Positions 1-14,240 are shown, numbered from the stretch's first letter. The stretch: 64,000 bases of DNA from Lineus longissimus (GCF_910592395.1 NC_088312.1:4030001-4094000), one strand, 5' to 3'. Notes: generated by a model not told the origin, from the sequence alone. Translations and numbers: made by a program.

Positions 1-1008
1 GTAAACTAAGTAGAGCATGCAGAAGGTCAATTCAACACCTTTGTTGAAAGATGAATGCTGGCTGGTCAGATTGGGGCACTCAATAAATCTAACTGGTCTC
101 ACCATGACACTTTCTTTATATCAACATACTTGAGCATTTCATGCTCTCTGCCCAATGCTACAAGCAAAGACTTTCCGCTGAAAATACTCTATTTCCACCA
201 GCCTTTTAATGGGACTTTGAAATGATGTACATGTCGTAGTTGCCTACTAGAAAGCACTTCTTTAGTATAATAGCGGTAATTTGTCAATAAGAAAGGTTCT
301 CCACACGCCTTCTGTTATGGATGTACACATTTAGCATATGAAACCTAAGAGACATATTGACTTCGCTTCCCAAAGACATCCAGTGGCCATGTACACTGCA
401 ACGTGGTCACAAAAAGGTTGTTCTCATAAAGGACACCAGTCGGTATAACAAATGCTGGCCAGCTCAAATAACTCAATCATCTGCCCAATCAAGGCATGCC
501 AGAATCAACAGAAAGGAACAGAAAACGATCATTATATTTCCATTGGGGATGTCAATAATCATTTCCTATTGGCATTGCTGATCATTCATCTAATGACCAC
601 TATGACAACACAAGGTAGACCAACTGCGGATATTACCTGATAAACTGCGGTGGATAGAATATCACTGGTGAAAGCTGCAATGGTCGGTGGCAAAATGTTC
701 CATACAATTCCGAAACTCCCAATGAAATGCTTTATTTTGCTGTGCTTTTTCTCCAACTGTATCAAAACCAGTGTGTTGACTAGGGATAAGGATTAATATC
801 ATCATATATTTTAGGTGTTTGATAAGAGTAGTACTGTACATGATGATACTCAGCAAAGATTGGGAACAGAAGCATCGTTTCCATACAAGCCGCTATTAAA
901 GTCCCAGTTATTTAGCTTTCTCGAAAGCCAACCATGAAAGTGAAGAAAAATGAGACAATATATATGTTTCTTTGATCACGTTGAGTTAAACGAACAAAAG
1001 ATATTTAC

Positions 1009-1451
1009 CAAAAGCCGTTTCATTTCCGGTAGTCCTTTGTAGATGAAATCTCTGGTCTCCATTGGTGATTCCAGCTTTCGCATCAGAGAAGGAATCCAAG
1101 ATTTGGGCATCGGCGATGCACATGTATGAAAATTCAACACACACCTCGGAGGTTGACAGCGACATTTGACAATGGCTGGTAAAACACCATTTATATCCCG
1201 AGGGATCAATTCCGCGAGTGATTTCTGTTTGTAAACATATGATATCCGATCCCAGGAGTTTTCGCGCACGATTGAGTAGAATCCTGGCTGGAGGAGATCC
1301 CCGTTAAATAGTATGTTATGCAGCTGTTCTATGCGCTCCACATCAAACCAGTCCGATCCGTACTTGGCTTGTGGGTTGTTGTCCTCCAACATCAAGTCCC
1401 CATGGATGGGTGGAAGAGTAAGCGTTGTGTACTTCAAGAGCGACATAATCT
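1009..1451 (-). CDS. Internal coding exon, unrecognised protein
   Basis: A 443-nt open exon, bounded on the minus strand by an acceptor (..ATGTAG) at 1452-1454 and a donor GTAAAT after CTTTTG. It reads about 147 codons, including LTLPPIHGDLMLEDNN and QPGFYSIVRENSWDRI, and ends in phase 0. It starts with two bases that complete a codon left open by the exon at 1782-2006, so the two exons join in frame (..FSVS-E-IMSLLKY..). The protein is soluble-looking, with Trp, Cys and Pro scattered and no signal peptide. I do not recognise the family. It is probably part of the same transcription unit as the minus-strand exons further right, though exons between 2.0 and 5.1 kb are missing from my model. 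Confidence 0.5.
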
Positions 1452-1781
1452 CTACATTTTAAGAAAGGAAACTGCCATTATTTGTTCAAGATTAAGAGTA
1501 ACAAATGCAAAATTGCGCTTCCTAACCTGTATCTATGTTTTTCAGTCATGTAGGCCTATAGTATGAACAAACACAATCCAACAATTGAATAGATAAAGTA
1601 TTAATATGCTACATGTATATGCCATCGAAATAAGAATCGAAATCGAAAAAAAACCACAACTGACCAAAGAATACATGACCAATAAATACACTATTCAGTC
1701 GATTCTGTTACATTTTGTCTGATAACAATAAAAGCAAATATTCACCGTCAGAATCCAGATATCAACACACAGTGAACAAAC

Positions 1782-2006
1782 CAGAAACAGAAAAACAGAA
1801 GCTGATAATCTGCGATTTGCAATCAAGACAATGTTCCTGCACAGAAACAGATAGTTTATGACCCAGCATTGTTGGCAACACAGAATCAATCGATATTCCA
1901 GTACTGATGGGAATTCTTCGAACTTCTGATTTGAAATGCAGCAGACATACAAATTTACACTCGCATAGACAATGATTATTCGTGATATCCTGGCGAAGAG
2001 CCACCT
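1782..2006 (-). CDS. Internal coding exon, unrecognised protein
   Basis: A 225-nt exon with acceptor TTTCACAG and donor GTTTGT on the minus strand. It is phase 1 on both sides and encodes about 75 residues, Cys-rich at both ends, including PISTGISIDSVLPTMLGHKL. Its phase fits the following exon at 1009-1451 exactly, which is the main support. The upstream partner must end one base into a codon, but the large exon at 5065-6822 ends in phase 0, so at least one linking exon between them is not identified. Function unknown. Confidence 0.45.
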
Positions 2007-5000
2007 CTGTGAAACAGGTATTCAAAAAAATGAAACTTGCATTTCAGAGAACATACGTGTAGTGGGAGTAGTCTTTCATGTCAATGCATGAGTTTATCAA
2101 ATTAGCTCAAATGCGCTATAAGAGGCCTGCATCCAAATTGTGTTGGCATAATTTACATTTTAAATCTAATATTTTTCTAAGTCATTCAAGAGTGAAAAAT
2201 ATACTCAATCCCATTTACGTGAACTACTGCGCCTGAGGGAATATGTCTACTTTAAGGTTAAAAAACATAAAGATGGTCATGCTTTCCATAATCCATACAG
2301 ACCGACAATGTGTTGCACTTAAGTTAGCAAATAAATGAAGCATGTATGCCAGAAACTTGGTGGAAATAATGACCCATTATCCTCAGTCCTACATCCATAA
2401 CCAGAACATGACATACCAACGATAGTAGACTTGTATCCTTTGAAAAGTACTCTTTACAACATCATCACAAAGAAATTAAAAAAAGTTTACATCCAAAAGA
2501 AGGTGTCTGGTATCATATTCTACACATCGATCCTAATTGAAAGTGTAATCACAGAAGGTGTTATTGAAATAAGAAACTCAGCAAACAAGTTCAACATAGT
2601 GCAAGTGAATGACAAGAATAAATGTTGTTGTACTTGAGAAGTATATAGTAGAAATAACATAACGACTTATCTGTCCAGGAAAGTGGTTTACCTAAATCAT
2701 TGCGGAAATGTATTTCGTGAAGACTTCATGATAATCATTTGTTAAGTACAATGAATTTACAATCAGTTGTTTAAGGAGTGTATAGATTCCTTATCCGTTT
2801 ACCTTCAATACAAGACGATAAGAGTTTAATGTTTCAAACACTATAAGTCTAGATGAAGTAGGTCTACATGAACTTGGGTTTCAAATATTTCAAAATCTAA
2901 GTTCAGACAAATGGCTAAGTTCTGGTGTCACTGCATGGAACAACCTCACGCTAGCAAGCTACATATAAAAGGAACACCTGCAATTACAAAACAACTAAAC
3001 CTCCTATCAGAACAATCTCCTCAAAACCAAAAGCCTTGTTTTCATCTGGACAACCCTTACATGTAGCCAAAGCAGAAAAAAAGCAACACAATTTAGCAAG
3101 TAAATCCTTGAAAAAACTCGCACTAGATAAGAGCTTCGGGCTGCTTGATACCTTGCAGAAAATCGGGAAAATAAGATCCACTTTTATCCAAGGAAAAGGT
3201 ATAACCTCAGTTAGTTTTTTGTTCCTACATCCTTGAACTGAAGCATCACACATAGTTTAAAATTCCAATAAAATCAAAGCATACTGATATCGATACCCAA
3301 GGCCTTGACACAGTACCATTCTTTAGGCCTAATCATATGCAAGATCAAAAGCTGAATGGATTAAAAAAGATAGTGAAATTGAAAACATTGTTTTTTGTCA
3401 CCATAGAAACAAGGAGCGAGGGCGGACTAAAATCAATCAAACGGAGTACCAGTTGTATCATAAATATTGTATTAGTGTTTTTCCTATTATAATCATATTG
3501 AGATTAATAGGGTATCAACAAAAGTTTATTGGGATCAAGTTGACTGGTGTACACCGTACCGAGATCCACAGGGGGGTACTAAGTTAATCAATCAAATTAA
3601 CCAACCTTGTTTCAGCATCAGTGAAGTAATGTGCGACGCGCTGAATTTCTTACTCTTAGTATAATTCATGACGGCAAAACGATCGTGAGACCCAAAAAGA
3701 CACAAATCAACAGTAATCTTAAACAGTTATGTAACACAATCTCAACATGAGTGCAGGGATGTAGGTTATTTCCAGAAATTACGGAGTGTTTCACTTCAAC
3801 TCCACACATGAATCTTTTGAATAGTCACATAAAACATAAAGAGGAATCGGTGTTCATGTAGGAATTTTAGGAAAATATGCGAATTCCAGTAGTGTCCAGT
3901 AGCAGCTGGCCAGTAGAAATCCGCTACATGTACATCCCAGTATATGTCTACGTGCATCAAACTGCAACTGTTTATTTAAAACATAACTGCAAAGTTTTCA
4001 CATGAACTGGTATAATTCATGGTGTCCATCAATTATTAATGCGATCCAATCCAAAGGGGAGGAGAAACCGATGTACTGTTGATATATTCCTTTGGGGAAT
4101 ATTTCATGCGCACAAACATCAAAAGAATGTGGATGGATATAACAGTTACATATACAATGTTGTACATGTATGTCATCTCACTGTAAAAGCTATTTTAGGC
4201 CAAAAACACTCAGAAAGATAATAACGACATGAGCATGGTAGACTGCTTGGACTAATGCCACAAATTGACCAATTCTGAATCATTTGTACCGAACCGTACC
4301 CCTTTCCTAGCATAATATGATGAACACTGCACACGATAACGCAAGCATAACGTAGAAGCAATTAGCCAAATTCGCCAACCGTTTCTTAACTCTTCACAAT
4401 ACGAATAGACACTCTCTTAAATAATGGCTGGCCTCTATAATGCATGTTAAACTGCACAAGGTTGCTACCTTACACCAGACTTGTTGATAATTGCTCCTCA
4501 TGTATCATCTGAATACCTAACAATAAAATCAGACAGGCTTGAAGAAGATAATTAGAAAATTTAATATTTGATGAGCTCTATTGACACGACTAGACTTTAT
4601 CAATTCCTGATTGTATATGCCCAATATTGCTGATGCTGTTGTCTGTCAAGCAAGAAAGAAAACCACATTACAAACTAGATACACTTTTAAAATTCATAAA
4701 GAAAGCTATCAATCGTTCACGAACTGTCACTCAATCAGTTAACCAACCAATTACAGCAGTATTGCACTTGAAGCTTACATACTTTCATTTAAATGTTTCT
4801 TCTCATTGTGAACAAAGTGTGCGTGATAATGTCGAACAGACATGATGAATGACCAACAAGACGAGGGTCAGAACAACATGTTGAATGAAGAACATTTATA
4901 GCATCAGCACGCGATCTGTAAAAGCTTTAAGCAACATTAAGAAAGCTTTAAGCAACATAAAGTAAGACAGAATCTGACTGTCATCTTGTTTACTATCCAC

Positions 5001-5064
5001 GTCACAATGCCACAGCAACCCAGTAAACCAGTGAAAACAAATTAAGAAAGTCGTCCAATCTTAC
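2007..5064. other. Presumed intron, no gene seen
   Basis: AT-rich sequence with short chance reading frames on both strands. A minus-strand frame at 2984-3253 has a possible donor in the middle but no convincing pair of splice sites in a phase that would link the flanking exons. TACATGTA-type palindromes occur (for example near 3928 and 4160). I see nothing else. Confidence 0.4.
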
Positions 5065-6822
5065 CTCAGCAACTACACCATTCTCTCCTTGTTTCAACAG
5101 ATTGCCTGGATTCTTGAGTGACCTATGCGGTGACCGACTCATCAGCATAATTGCACGTGCAGCAGCTTTGAAATTCAATGTTCCCGTGCTCCCATGCCGC
5201 GATTGTCGTGGCCGTTTCCTGCAGAAACTTACATCATCCTCATCACTAGAAACCTCCAGGATACCCCCATCAGCCAAAACTACAGCACTACTCCATCTCT
5301 GTATCTGTTCTATATTGCACTGACCATTCCCACATACAGAAGTTTTCGTGTCCTCTGCCTCGCTATTTGATTTCATCCGAACGAAATCTTTCGCTAAATT
5401 ATGAGCATTTTTTAGTTTGTTCCAGAGGCGCTTCCCCCTTGAGATTTCAAGTTCATGTATTTCGGCCTCCTGGCCTTCAATGCATTCCACTAAAGATTCA
5501 CCAACAGGCACCCTGACCAACAATGTCTGCTTCAGTATTTCCACTACTGGGACTGTTTTTCCCTTTACTAAGACATGAGTAGAGCTAGTTTTCTCCTTAG
5601 CCTTCAGTGCAGTCTTTACCGCTTCAGGCTGCCTACCCATGACGGCCATCTTTGCAAAACCCCATTTCTTCGGACTTGTTTTGGTTTCCCGCTTGGCATT
5701 CGGATCAAGAAGCTTTCCCTTCTTATTCGATTCAAGCCCGACAACCGTGACCTTTTTACCAGGTTGTTCAGAAACACTGTTTATCCTCCTTCCCAAGCTT
5801 GCAAGATATCGACTAAAAGATCCCCCAGCCGTAGAAATCCGGAATGGTGTGTAGTATTTCTTGAAGTCAAACACATTTCCCCCCTCACCCTCTAGAGTCG
5901 GATCATCTTTAGGTCCTATTTTCTTGGTGGCTGCATGGCAAGCCTCTTCCCAGATAGCACGTGCTGTAATCCCTCCACCATCCCGTAGAGGCATACCTTC
6001 ACAGTCACCTGTACCTTTTACAGCCACATCAAAGTCAATGGCCTTCTCTACCTTCATTGGTACCTTGTCACTTCTCATCTGACCTGCAAGATCTGTGTTT
6101 GACCCGACATGGCTAACCTGAAACCCCTTACTGATGCGATCTAGTGGATTACGGTTTCTCTCTTCAGCCCTTTCTGACAAAACCCTCTCCTTTCTGACAG
6201 ACAGTTTAATCATCTGCTCAGGCCTAGGCCACGGCCAAGGTTCGGCACACTCAGCATCGCTGGTTCTTGGATTCCTGTCTGATTTCTCGAGACGTTTAGG
6301 ATCAGCATCTTTTCTTACCTCTTCCTCTTTCAATAGTACTTCCTTTGAAACCTTTGTCTTCACAGGTCTCGGCTCCCACCTTTTTTCTTCAGGGGCAGGC
6401 TTCCTCCTGGCACTTTTCTCAAGTTTTGTTGTCATTTCTAACATTTTTGCATACTCCTGTTCCTTCCTTCTCTGTACTCTCTCATACACCTTATAATCCG
6501 CCCTCGACAATATTGGTACCTCGAAATCCGTTTTGTCTTCCTCTTCGTCCTCCACCTTTGTATCAACCTTTACTTGAATGACCTTTTTCTTTGGTGCTGG
6601 TTTGACCTCTACCCCTTGTATCTCTGTTGGTCTGGCAGTTGGTTCAGGTATTTCCAAGGAACCAGAAGGCAGGAAATCACTTTTATAATCTCCGTAAAGA
6701 TATCCAGAAGGTGCAGGAGAAGAAGGTGGGACTCGTGTTATCGGCCATGGTGACTCGACTGGTGGTTCCACTTCCATCTTTCTTCTTGGAGTGTTGTGGC
6801 TGCTATTATTTTCGATGACCAT
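5065..6822 (-). CDS. Large exon, charged disordered protein
   Basis: A 586-codon open frame from a Met at 6822 to a strong donor (GCTGAG|GTAAGA) at 5065. The frame also runs upstream of this Met without an ATG, so the Met is either the start or internal to a longer exon. The product is Lys/Arg/Glu/Pro/Ser-rich. It has a Pro-rich first 60 residues, a Lys/Glu-rich stretch likely to be helical, short patches such as PVVEILKQTLLVRVPVGES, and a basic segment GKRLWNKLKNAHNLAKDF near the C-terminal third. No signal peptide, membrane segment or catalytic motif is visible. Mostly disordered scaffold-like composition is my inference; I do not recognise the family. Several long frames on the opposite strand are shadows of this exon. 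Confidence 0.65.
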
Positions 6823-8703
6823 GTACCAGCGCTTGGCTCTGATCACTGATCAGTACCAGATATTGGCACCACTCGGCAGAGATCTGAATGTGGAAAGCTG
6901 TAGAAATACGAAATTGAAAGCGCTGAAACAATCCATTACATGCCTCTCTAACGTAGTCTTTCTCCCGACAGCAACCACGGAATGAATTGGTTACTTCTTC
7001 CTCAAATCAACTGGGACTGGAAGTCAGTGAGGCCACCATTCATTTCAAAGTGACCTTTCCAAATAGAGTCAGAACACCTAACGGGACTCAGACCAAAGTC
7101 TCCTCTCCTGCAGACAGTTTATAATCTGAAATTAATTGAACTGTCCTTCATCAAGTTGGATCTCATTTGACAGAAGTATTGAACATTTCCGGAAAGCTCT
7201 GCAAAATATCTCATTCAATTTGTCCTGGACATAGATGCGTCTCAGTTAAATTGCCTGAAGAAATAATGGCTTAGCTGGCAATATGGAAATGGTAATCCAA
7301 AGTTGTCAGGCAATGTCAAATAAGCAATATTGATATTTCATCCAGTGTTGTCCACCAGCAGCAGGTTAATCCCAGAGTCCAAACATTTGAACATAAGATG
7401 AAACCGCATAAATATTACTTGGCCGGTGCTCAATGTCCGACAATCTCCTAAAAAAACGTCAGCAGCAGTCTCGTCCCCAACAACAATGATTTTTAAAAAA
7501 TGGAAATGTGTGTAGCACCTGTAGCACAATCGTGCAAGTACCATGCATGAATATCTGAACACAATTTTCTTTTCAGTGCATTAAGCATGAAGTCGTGGAT
7601 GAAACCCTTTTTTGGGACTGAGGTCAGAAGGTCAGTCGAACGAGTGTACCTTCTATTTCAAATATCTTTTGAAATCTTGTAATTGCATCCTCGACAGAAT
7701 ATCTGCTTGAAACACAAAATTTCGAAAGCAAGACAAAGGACCTTCAAAAGTTTAACTCTTCTTTTTCTCAAAACAAGTTCCTAGATCTAATCCAAACTGG
7801 CTACCAAGAACGAATATGCCTTCCTACCCTGCGACTTGTCATCAATTCACCAAGAACATGAGACTTCTTTACAAATAAGGCAATAAACATTTTTCCAAAA
7901 AAAAAATCAATTTGAAATGAAATTGCAACATCTTTCATACTGATAAAATGAAGTATAATTCTCTATCGCATAGAAATTTCTAATCAAGTCACGCAATAGA
8001 AATTATTCTCGGTCTATGATTTTGCACAATACCTCCATCAGGTTCAACTCCATTGTGAAGTTGGAATCCAATTAGTTTTCACTTCTACCCCCCATGAAAT
8101 ATTGCCAAGCTACGGGAAGATGGAGTAAATGACAATGCCTTCACGCCTAATTTGATGATTCCCACTGACATTCGGCTGATTTTATTCTGCAGCTAATTAG
8201 AAGGGTGTGATCAATGTGTGAATTTCGATAGAGAAATTGGAAAATGATTGATATTTGATATGAAATGATGTGTGGAATTTAAGTATCATCTATGAAGCGT
8301 GCATATCCAAGATAGGTAAACGCATATTTATTCATTTACTCTTTTTTGTGGGACGGGCCTTCAGTTGGTCAGTGGTTTGATTGAAGGAGGGTCATCAGCT
8401 TCACAAGACAAATGGCGATCGAGCTGATTTGCTTTTGGAACTACTAGAAAAATCATTCTTTTAAAATGCCCTGATCTTAATAATGGTGCTCGAGAGGACA
8501 ATGGCAAATGACTTCTTCTCGGTCACAATATTATGAAAGAGCTCCTTCTTTCAATCTTGGTGCTCTCCAACACTCGGAAATGACTTCTTCTTGGTTTCTT
8601 GGATACTCTAGCGGACAATGGCAAACGGCTTTGTGGTTTAAATAACAATAATAATCAAAGAATAACAATGGGTACAGACTTATATAATGAAAGAAATGCC
8701 TAC
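6823..8703. other. Presumed intron, nothing seen
   Basis: AT-rich, with homopolymer runs (A near 7900) and no splice-bounded open frame on either strand. If the Met at 6822 is a true start, the promoter and 5' UTR of that transcript would lie at the right of this block's lower end, but no TATA or other clear signal is visible. Confidence 0.35.
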
Positions 8704-8775
8704 CTCGTGTGCCGCCTGCTGTAGATCATAGAGATTTAAATCAGATCCATGCGAACTGGTGCTGGACAAACTTTT
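8704..8775 (-). CDS. Candidate 24-codon exon
   Basis: A 72-nt phase 0/0 exon between an acceptor (TACACCCAG) and a donor (GAG|GTAGGC). It encodes a Ser-rich piece ending YDLQQAAHE. The phase fits both the donor of the exon ending at 10294 and a phase-0 continuation. It is short, so the call rests on splice signals and phase alone. Confidence 0.35.
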
Positions 8776-10293
8776 CTGGGTGTACATGTAAAAAAACTTC
8801 TTGGACATGATTGAAAATTTTGGAGGAGCCTTTTTAGAAAGATAAACTTCAACTCTGAACTGATCAGACACTTCAGAGGCAGTGAAACTCGTCAACCAAT
8901 AAACTTAAAGGATAGGTATACTATCGTCGGTTTAATCATATTGTCCTTTTGTTATACTGCCGCCGCTTATAGAAAACTTCTTTGGTTGCTAAGCACAAAC
9001 ATGAGTTGAAGTAGACATGACTGAATTAGTTTTTAACTCCTTTCAATCTTGGGGTTATTTAGAACTGAAATTGCTGGTGAACTGATGATGACAATGATCA
9101 TAATAATGACGATGGTGATGAGACTCCTAAATCCTGATACACAATTTTATAACCGGTAAAACCTAATGGTTCTATCGGGGTAGCTAATGGCTGGTACGTT
9201 GTCTGTACCAACTTGCAGTTTGAGCAAACACAAGGAGAAAACAAAGTCCTTTCAGTATAGTCTTGCTTAAAGATTGACTCAATTCAACTCTCGTTTGGTT
9301 CTTATGCACAAATAGACTTACAAGAAGGGGATATGAAAGTAAACTTTTTAGCAAGTAAATAACAATTACTGCATTCTGAAATATTTCAAACATTGGAGAT
9401 GACAAGTACTTTAATAACCTTTGGTATGACCAGGTTCAGAAATAACGCCACGTTATAACCAACAACATGAATGTGTAAATGCCATGCTAATGAAGTTTCT
9501 ATTGTAGCTTGCTGGAATTTTAACATACACAATGTACAATATTTACTTCTCTAAGACTTCATTGATATTTGGATACTTAGACTTTGTGCCATTTGTTTTG
9601 AACACCAATAATTTTTTATTGTTAATGAATTGAATGCATTCACACGAACATGTATCAAATGTGTATGAAAACAACAATTAACATTCTTTTGGCAAAATAA
9701 AACAGATGAGTGTTTGAATATACAGTAAGTTTCAAGAGCAAATATCTCTACATTGTTTTGTTGATAAATAACTTTGCCCAGATTATTAATTGGTCTCAAG
9801 GTTGGCGCTGAACTATTGACAAAAATAGAAGGGCACAGCACCCTGCCCTTCTGAAAGTGCTCCGGGCCTTTTCACAATAACTTTCTAAGCAGCATCATAT
9901 AAGCATTATCAATATCAATATTTATATTTATATTGTTTTGAAGCCATCAAGCATAATGATTTCAAAAAACCAGCAATGTACTCGAAAATGAAAAGTGTCA
10001 ACTTAAGTATATAGGTATATGTATAAAAGATCTTTCGACGAGACAAGATCTTTCGAGAATCACAAAAATGAAAAGGTGCAAAAGTTTGGCAGTTTACAAT
10101 AATAACTGATTTTGGTCAGAATCAAAAAGAGGGTAAATTTCACACCACACGAATATCAATCAAACCAACTGGGCAAACATGACAAACTCTAACAGAAACT
10201 ACTGACAAACCTTTCTTCTTCTAATTAGACAGGTAGTTCTACTGCTACGTGAATTAGAGGAAGACAGATATATTTGGCTTTTTTCCCACTTAC
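8776..10293. other. Presumed intron, nothing seen
   Basis: AT-rich with short chance frames. A simple-sequence patch of GAT/AAT triplets lies near 9085-9125. No coding signal is visible. Confidence 0.35.
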
Positions 10294-10701
10294 AGTCACT
10301 GAGCTGAGATTCACGTGGACACGCTTTTTCATCTGCGCCATCCCTAATTTTGCAGATGGGGGTGCTGTCCGTATGTCCCGTTCCACTAGTTTTGGTAACC
10401 CCCCGGGTGGGAGGTTTAGACTTGAAGAAGCCACTAGGTTAGACAAATGATCAGAAACACCAATTAAGTGACCATCTCGAATAGATGGAAATCCCCCTGC
10501 TTGGTCGATAGAAGATGTCGCCTGGACCTGTTGGCCAGCAATTGAAAGTCCACCAGCAAGATCACTAGCTTCAGCAGCACCTAATTTGATGGCAAGTTTC
10601 CGACTCTTGTGGGGGCTTCCGTGAGATGGAGACAATGTTTTCTTAAACATATTCCTCTTCATTGTTCCGCTATCTCTGACAGCTCCAAGCATCATTTTCA
10701 T
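10294..10701 (-). CDS. Candidate exon, basic Ser-rich protein
   Basis: An open frame from a Met codon at 10701 to an excellent donor (GTGACT|GTAAGT) at 10294. It includes NMFKKTLSPSHGSPHKSRK and a Leu/Gly/Pro-rich middle (SSLNLPPGGLPKL). A stop lies two codons upstream of the Met, so the exon either starts at this Met or at an acceptor just inside the frame (..GCTGTCAG near 10685). It ends in phase 0, compatible with the exon at 8704-8775. The composition resembles other exons of this minus-strand unit (Ser, Arg, Pro, low complexity). Function unknown. Confidence 0.45.
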
Positions 10702-12025
10702 AAATCACCATTATATTCAGGAGAGCACTGAGAATCTGAGATATCCTTACGTGATATGAAATACACTGGGTATTTTTCAACAGATGTAAAATTTCAGCTC
10801 CTTGAAAGATGTCATTTTACAAATACCGGATGCCAGATCGTACAAATAGAAAGTTCTGTTTTCTATCGGCACATAAGAAAGGTGATACTTTATCCAAGAT
10901 GGTTTTAGAAGTCACAGTAACTTCCTAAGAAATACCTGTTTCCTAAACAAAGATTTCTACAAACTTGCCTGAAATGATTCAAATGTGATGATTTAACACC
11001 ACCCTCGTCTCAGGTTCGGTAAAAAGACACCACGACCATTTCTTCTCAAGAAGATGAAGCAGCCAAGTCTAATTGTCCATCATCGAAAATCCCTCTCCCT
11101 ACGACCATGATATCACCAAATACTGCAAGGATCTATACCGGTTTGACCATAAATGAAAGTCTACAGTAATTTTTATCAAATCCGATTACGTGGCCATTAT
11201 GTTGAAACTTTAAGTGGAAAATATTTGTTATTTTAAAATTTGCTATGTGCTCGCCATAAGGTAAGGTCCAAACAACCAGTACCATTGTAGTTATACACCC
11301 AACGGCCAATATCACTCACACCAACTAAAACCACTGGTCAACATAGTCCTTTATCAACTCAAATACATGTACCAACACAAAACAAAGTTACATATTGATT
11401 AAATACTTGTAAACATTATAATACTTGAGGAGTACAGAGGTATTTTTTGATTCACCCTCTGAACACCACGATTGTCGACTCCTAGGACTGCTAACAAAAA
11501 CGAACTGTTTTGAGAGTAAGCAAGTCAAGTTGACATTACCCAGGATCAAACTTCTCAAAATGAAGTCTATGCACCCCTTTTGCCAAATGGCTGGCGGAAG
11601 GTTCGACACTGTTCTTGAAGGTTACAATAAGACGTCTGGTCGTTACCAGCAAATAATGGCAAAGTAAACATTTGGAACAAAATTTCACAAAGATTTTTTT
11701 ACAAAATTTGCACTTGACCACCTTCTTGCATTGGCATTTGGCATCCTCTTATACTAATACCGCCACTGGTATCTTTGGTTTTCGTAGTCGTACACACCAT
11801 CTGCGATAGGCACTATGTGGCAGTAATATTTTTCTGATGTTACACCAAGAACAAGATATCTAGAATCTCTAAGTCATGGCATCCTAAATCAAAGGTAACT
11901 ATTTTCTATTGAATCTTTAAACCGTAACTGAAGAACATACTTCACCAGTGAATGAGCAACACCCAAAAATAAAACGCCCAAAAAAATCTTTCAAAAATAT
12001 GTGAAAAAGTTTAGGACGGACTTAC
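10702..12025. other. Presumed intron, nothing seen
   Basis: No splice-bounded frame on either strand. Overlapping short frames at 11388-11721 on both strands look like chance. Confidence 0.35.
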
Positions 12026-12382
12026 CTGATCTTCCATCCATGTTTCTAAAGGTTCCACCCATTTCAGTCGAGAATCTACCAGACTTCTTGACCGCTGGGA
12101 TCCCAATCCAGAAGCGCTCCAATCAGAAAAATAAGGCAGTGCAGTGTTTGGTCTTAGTTTTGAAGACAACAATGGATGAGCTTGACCCTCGTCAGTGGCA
12201 GCGTCAAGGCGGTGGCGAAATTGTCTGCCATAATGATTGTCACTAGGGTCATGAACCATGTGCAGCTCATGGTCTTGATATGACCCATAATGTCCACTGG
12301 CGTAATTCTCATAACGTTCATTTCGAAAACGTGTTGCACTACATGTACTTTCGGCAGTTAATGTTGAGACTGCATTTCTAGG
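12026..12382 (-). CDS. Coding exon, Arg/Ser/His-rich segment
   Basis: A 357-nt exon with acceptor GTTCCTTTCAG and donor GATCAG|GTAAGTCC, phase 0 on both sides, 119 codons. It is rich in Arg, Ser, Tyr and His, with motifs such as NERYENYASGHYGSYQDHE and LKWVEPLETWMEDQ. Both splice sites are near consensus and there is no internal stop, so this is one of the stronger exons of the minus-strand unit. It can join in frame to the exon ending at 15381. No recognised domain. Confidence 0.55.
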
Positions 12383-14240
12383 CTGAAAGGAACAAATCTG
12401 CCATAAGAAAGATAATGGATGCATTTGCAGTGATGATCAAAATTTGTGATGAACTACAAAATATATATACATGTATATACTCCTGTCAAAACTGCACTTC
12501 TATCAACTGGTAGCAACACTAAAAGACATGATTTGACTTTACCGGCTCAGAATGGGGCCTTTTCCCTGTCCAAATTAATCCGCATATTGTCACTGCAGGG
12601 TCGTCGAAATTTTTCGAATCAATCATTGAAAAATCCTCTGATAAAGCAATTTTTTCTCAAAAGCATGTGGCAGACGACATAGCAAATACGTAGTAGTCTA
12701 GTTTTACTGGAACCCCAACTGACCCCTTAAAGTATTCAAATATGTTTTGGGCGATATTGATAAGCCAATTTTCAAACTTAAGATAAATCCTTTTCAAATT
12801 GTCCCTTAAAACCCTCCATAAACTCTTACAGGCAACTAGGCATTAGTGTAATTGATCCCTTAATGGATAAGGCACTTTTTGAAAGACTTCAATCGAGGAA
12901 TAATCCAATATTTTACTAAGAATTATATATTGTATGATCTTCAACTATCAATTTCATACTGGAATGTCATCAGTCGCCTCGCGGAAGCCCGCTATGTCTG
13001 AAAGACTCTTCAGGGTCTTTTTTGAAATGTTGGTGATAAGGAGATATGTCAGTTACAATTTCCATTTTTTGGCCAAGATTGTACTTTAGTCCTTTTAATG
13101 GCAAATTATGTAGGCCCCCTAAAGAAGGTGCTACCACCTGGGGATGTCAAATCTTTCATTCAGAATTCAGCATCACCGACGTCATGAAAAGTATTGACCA
13201 GCTGATCTGAGTCTCAAAGCAGTTTCTAAGTCAATATCATGATCAGAAGTCCAGCTAGAATAGATTGTGCCTCTCTTCTTTTTCATAATGCAAATTCTAA
13301 TTATCAATCATCCAAACAAGATAAAGAAGACAATACGACAACTTGTTGGATAAACAATTTTATTGTAAATGATTTAGATACAGGGATTTGGACCAACCCA
13401 ATTCGATAATACTTTTGTATTTCTATGTCATATTCTTTGTACTGCAGGTGATCATTGCATAAAAGGCCAGACAAAAAGTATGAATAACGAAAATGAATGA
13501 AAGTACATTTATCACAAATCGTCTGATATGGAATATACCCATATTTCATGCTTACATAAAGCTCTATTTATTTACCTATGTATGAGATAAATTCTTTTCG
13601 ATCAGGAACCATGCAATGTTTACACAAAACAGAAGGTTGGGCTGTTATCACCTGAATAAATATTAAGCAAACTACTCGAAGATCATATCAATATGTCACA
13701 CTGCGTGTGAATTATATGCTTGACAAAGTGAGAATGAAAGGGATTTTCACTCTCTTTCAACAGAGACATAGACAAAGATCAAGCTATTTCGTGGCATAGG
13801 CCATAAGGGGACGTGACACAAGGCTAATGTATATGTAGGTTGTGCCAGAGCCAAAGGAAACGGGTTAGCACATACACAGCAGTAGACTCACTTCAAAGCC
13901 CAAAATGAAAAGGCAGTTTAAAGAGAAGGTATATGACAATGTTCGTTTTTGCAACTGAAATTATGTTTTGTTTCCTACTTGAACTGGTGGATTCAAATGA
14001 GAATGTGCCATAGCACTTATTGTGCTAATCTCAAATATCAGCAACATTTAAACATAGTGCTTTAACACCCTCATGAAGTTTTTCAATTACAATTTTTACT
14101 ATCATGACACTGAAGCCTGGCATGACTGGATGGAAAACTGTTACTCTATAACAAGTCAGCTTTATTTGACCAAGATTGACCCTCTCTGTTTGACGTTGCG
14201 GTTGTGATAAATAATTATTATGGTTTTTCATATTTCTCAC
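12383..14240. other. Presumed intron, nothing seen
   Basis: Unique-looking AT-rich sequence without coding signal. Chance frames are all under 90 codons and lack splice support. Confidence 0.35.

Noticed and set aside
5102-6985. Several plus-strand open frames (up to 120 codons)
   Set aside because: They lie antisense to the 586-codon minus exon, have no splice support, and their composition mirrors that exon.
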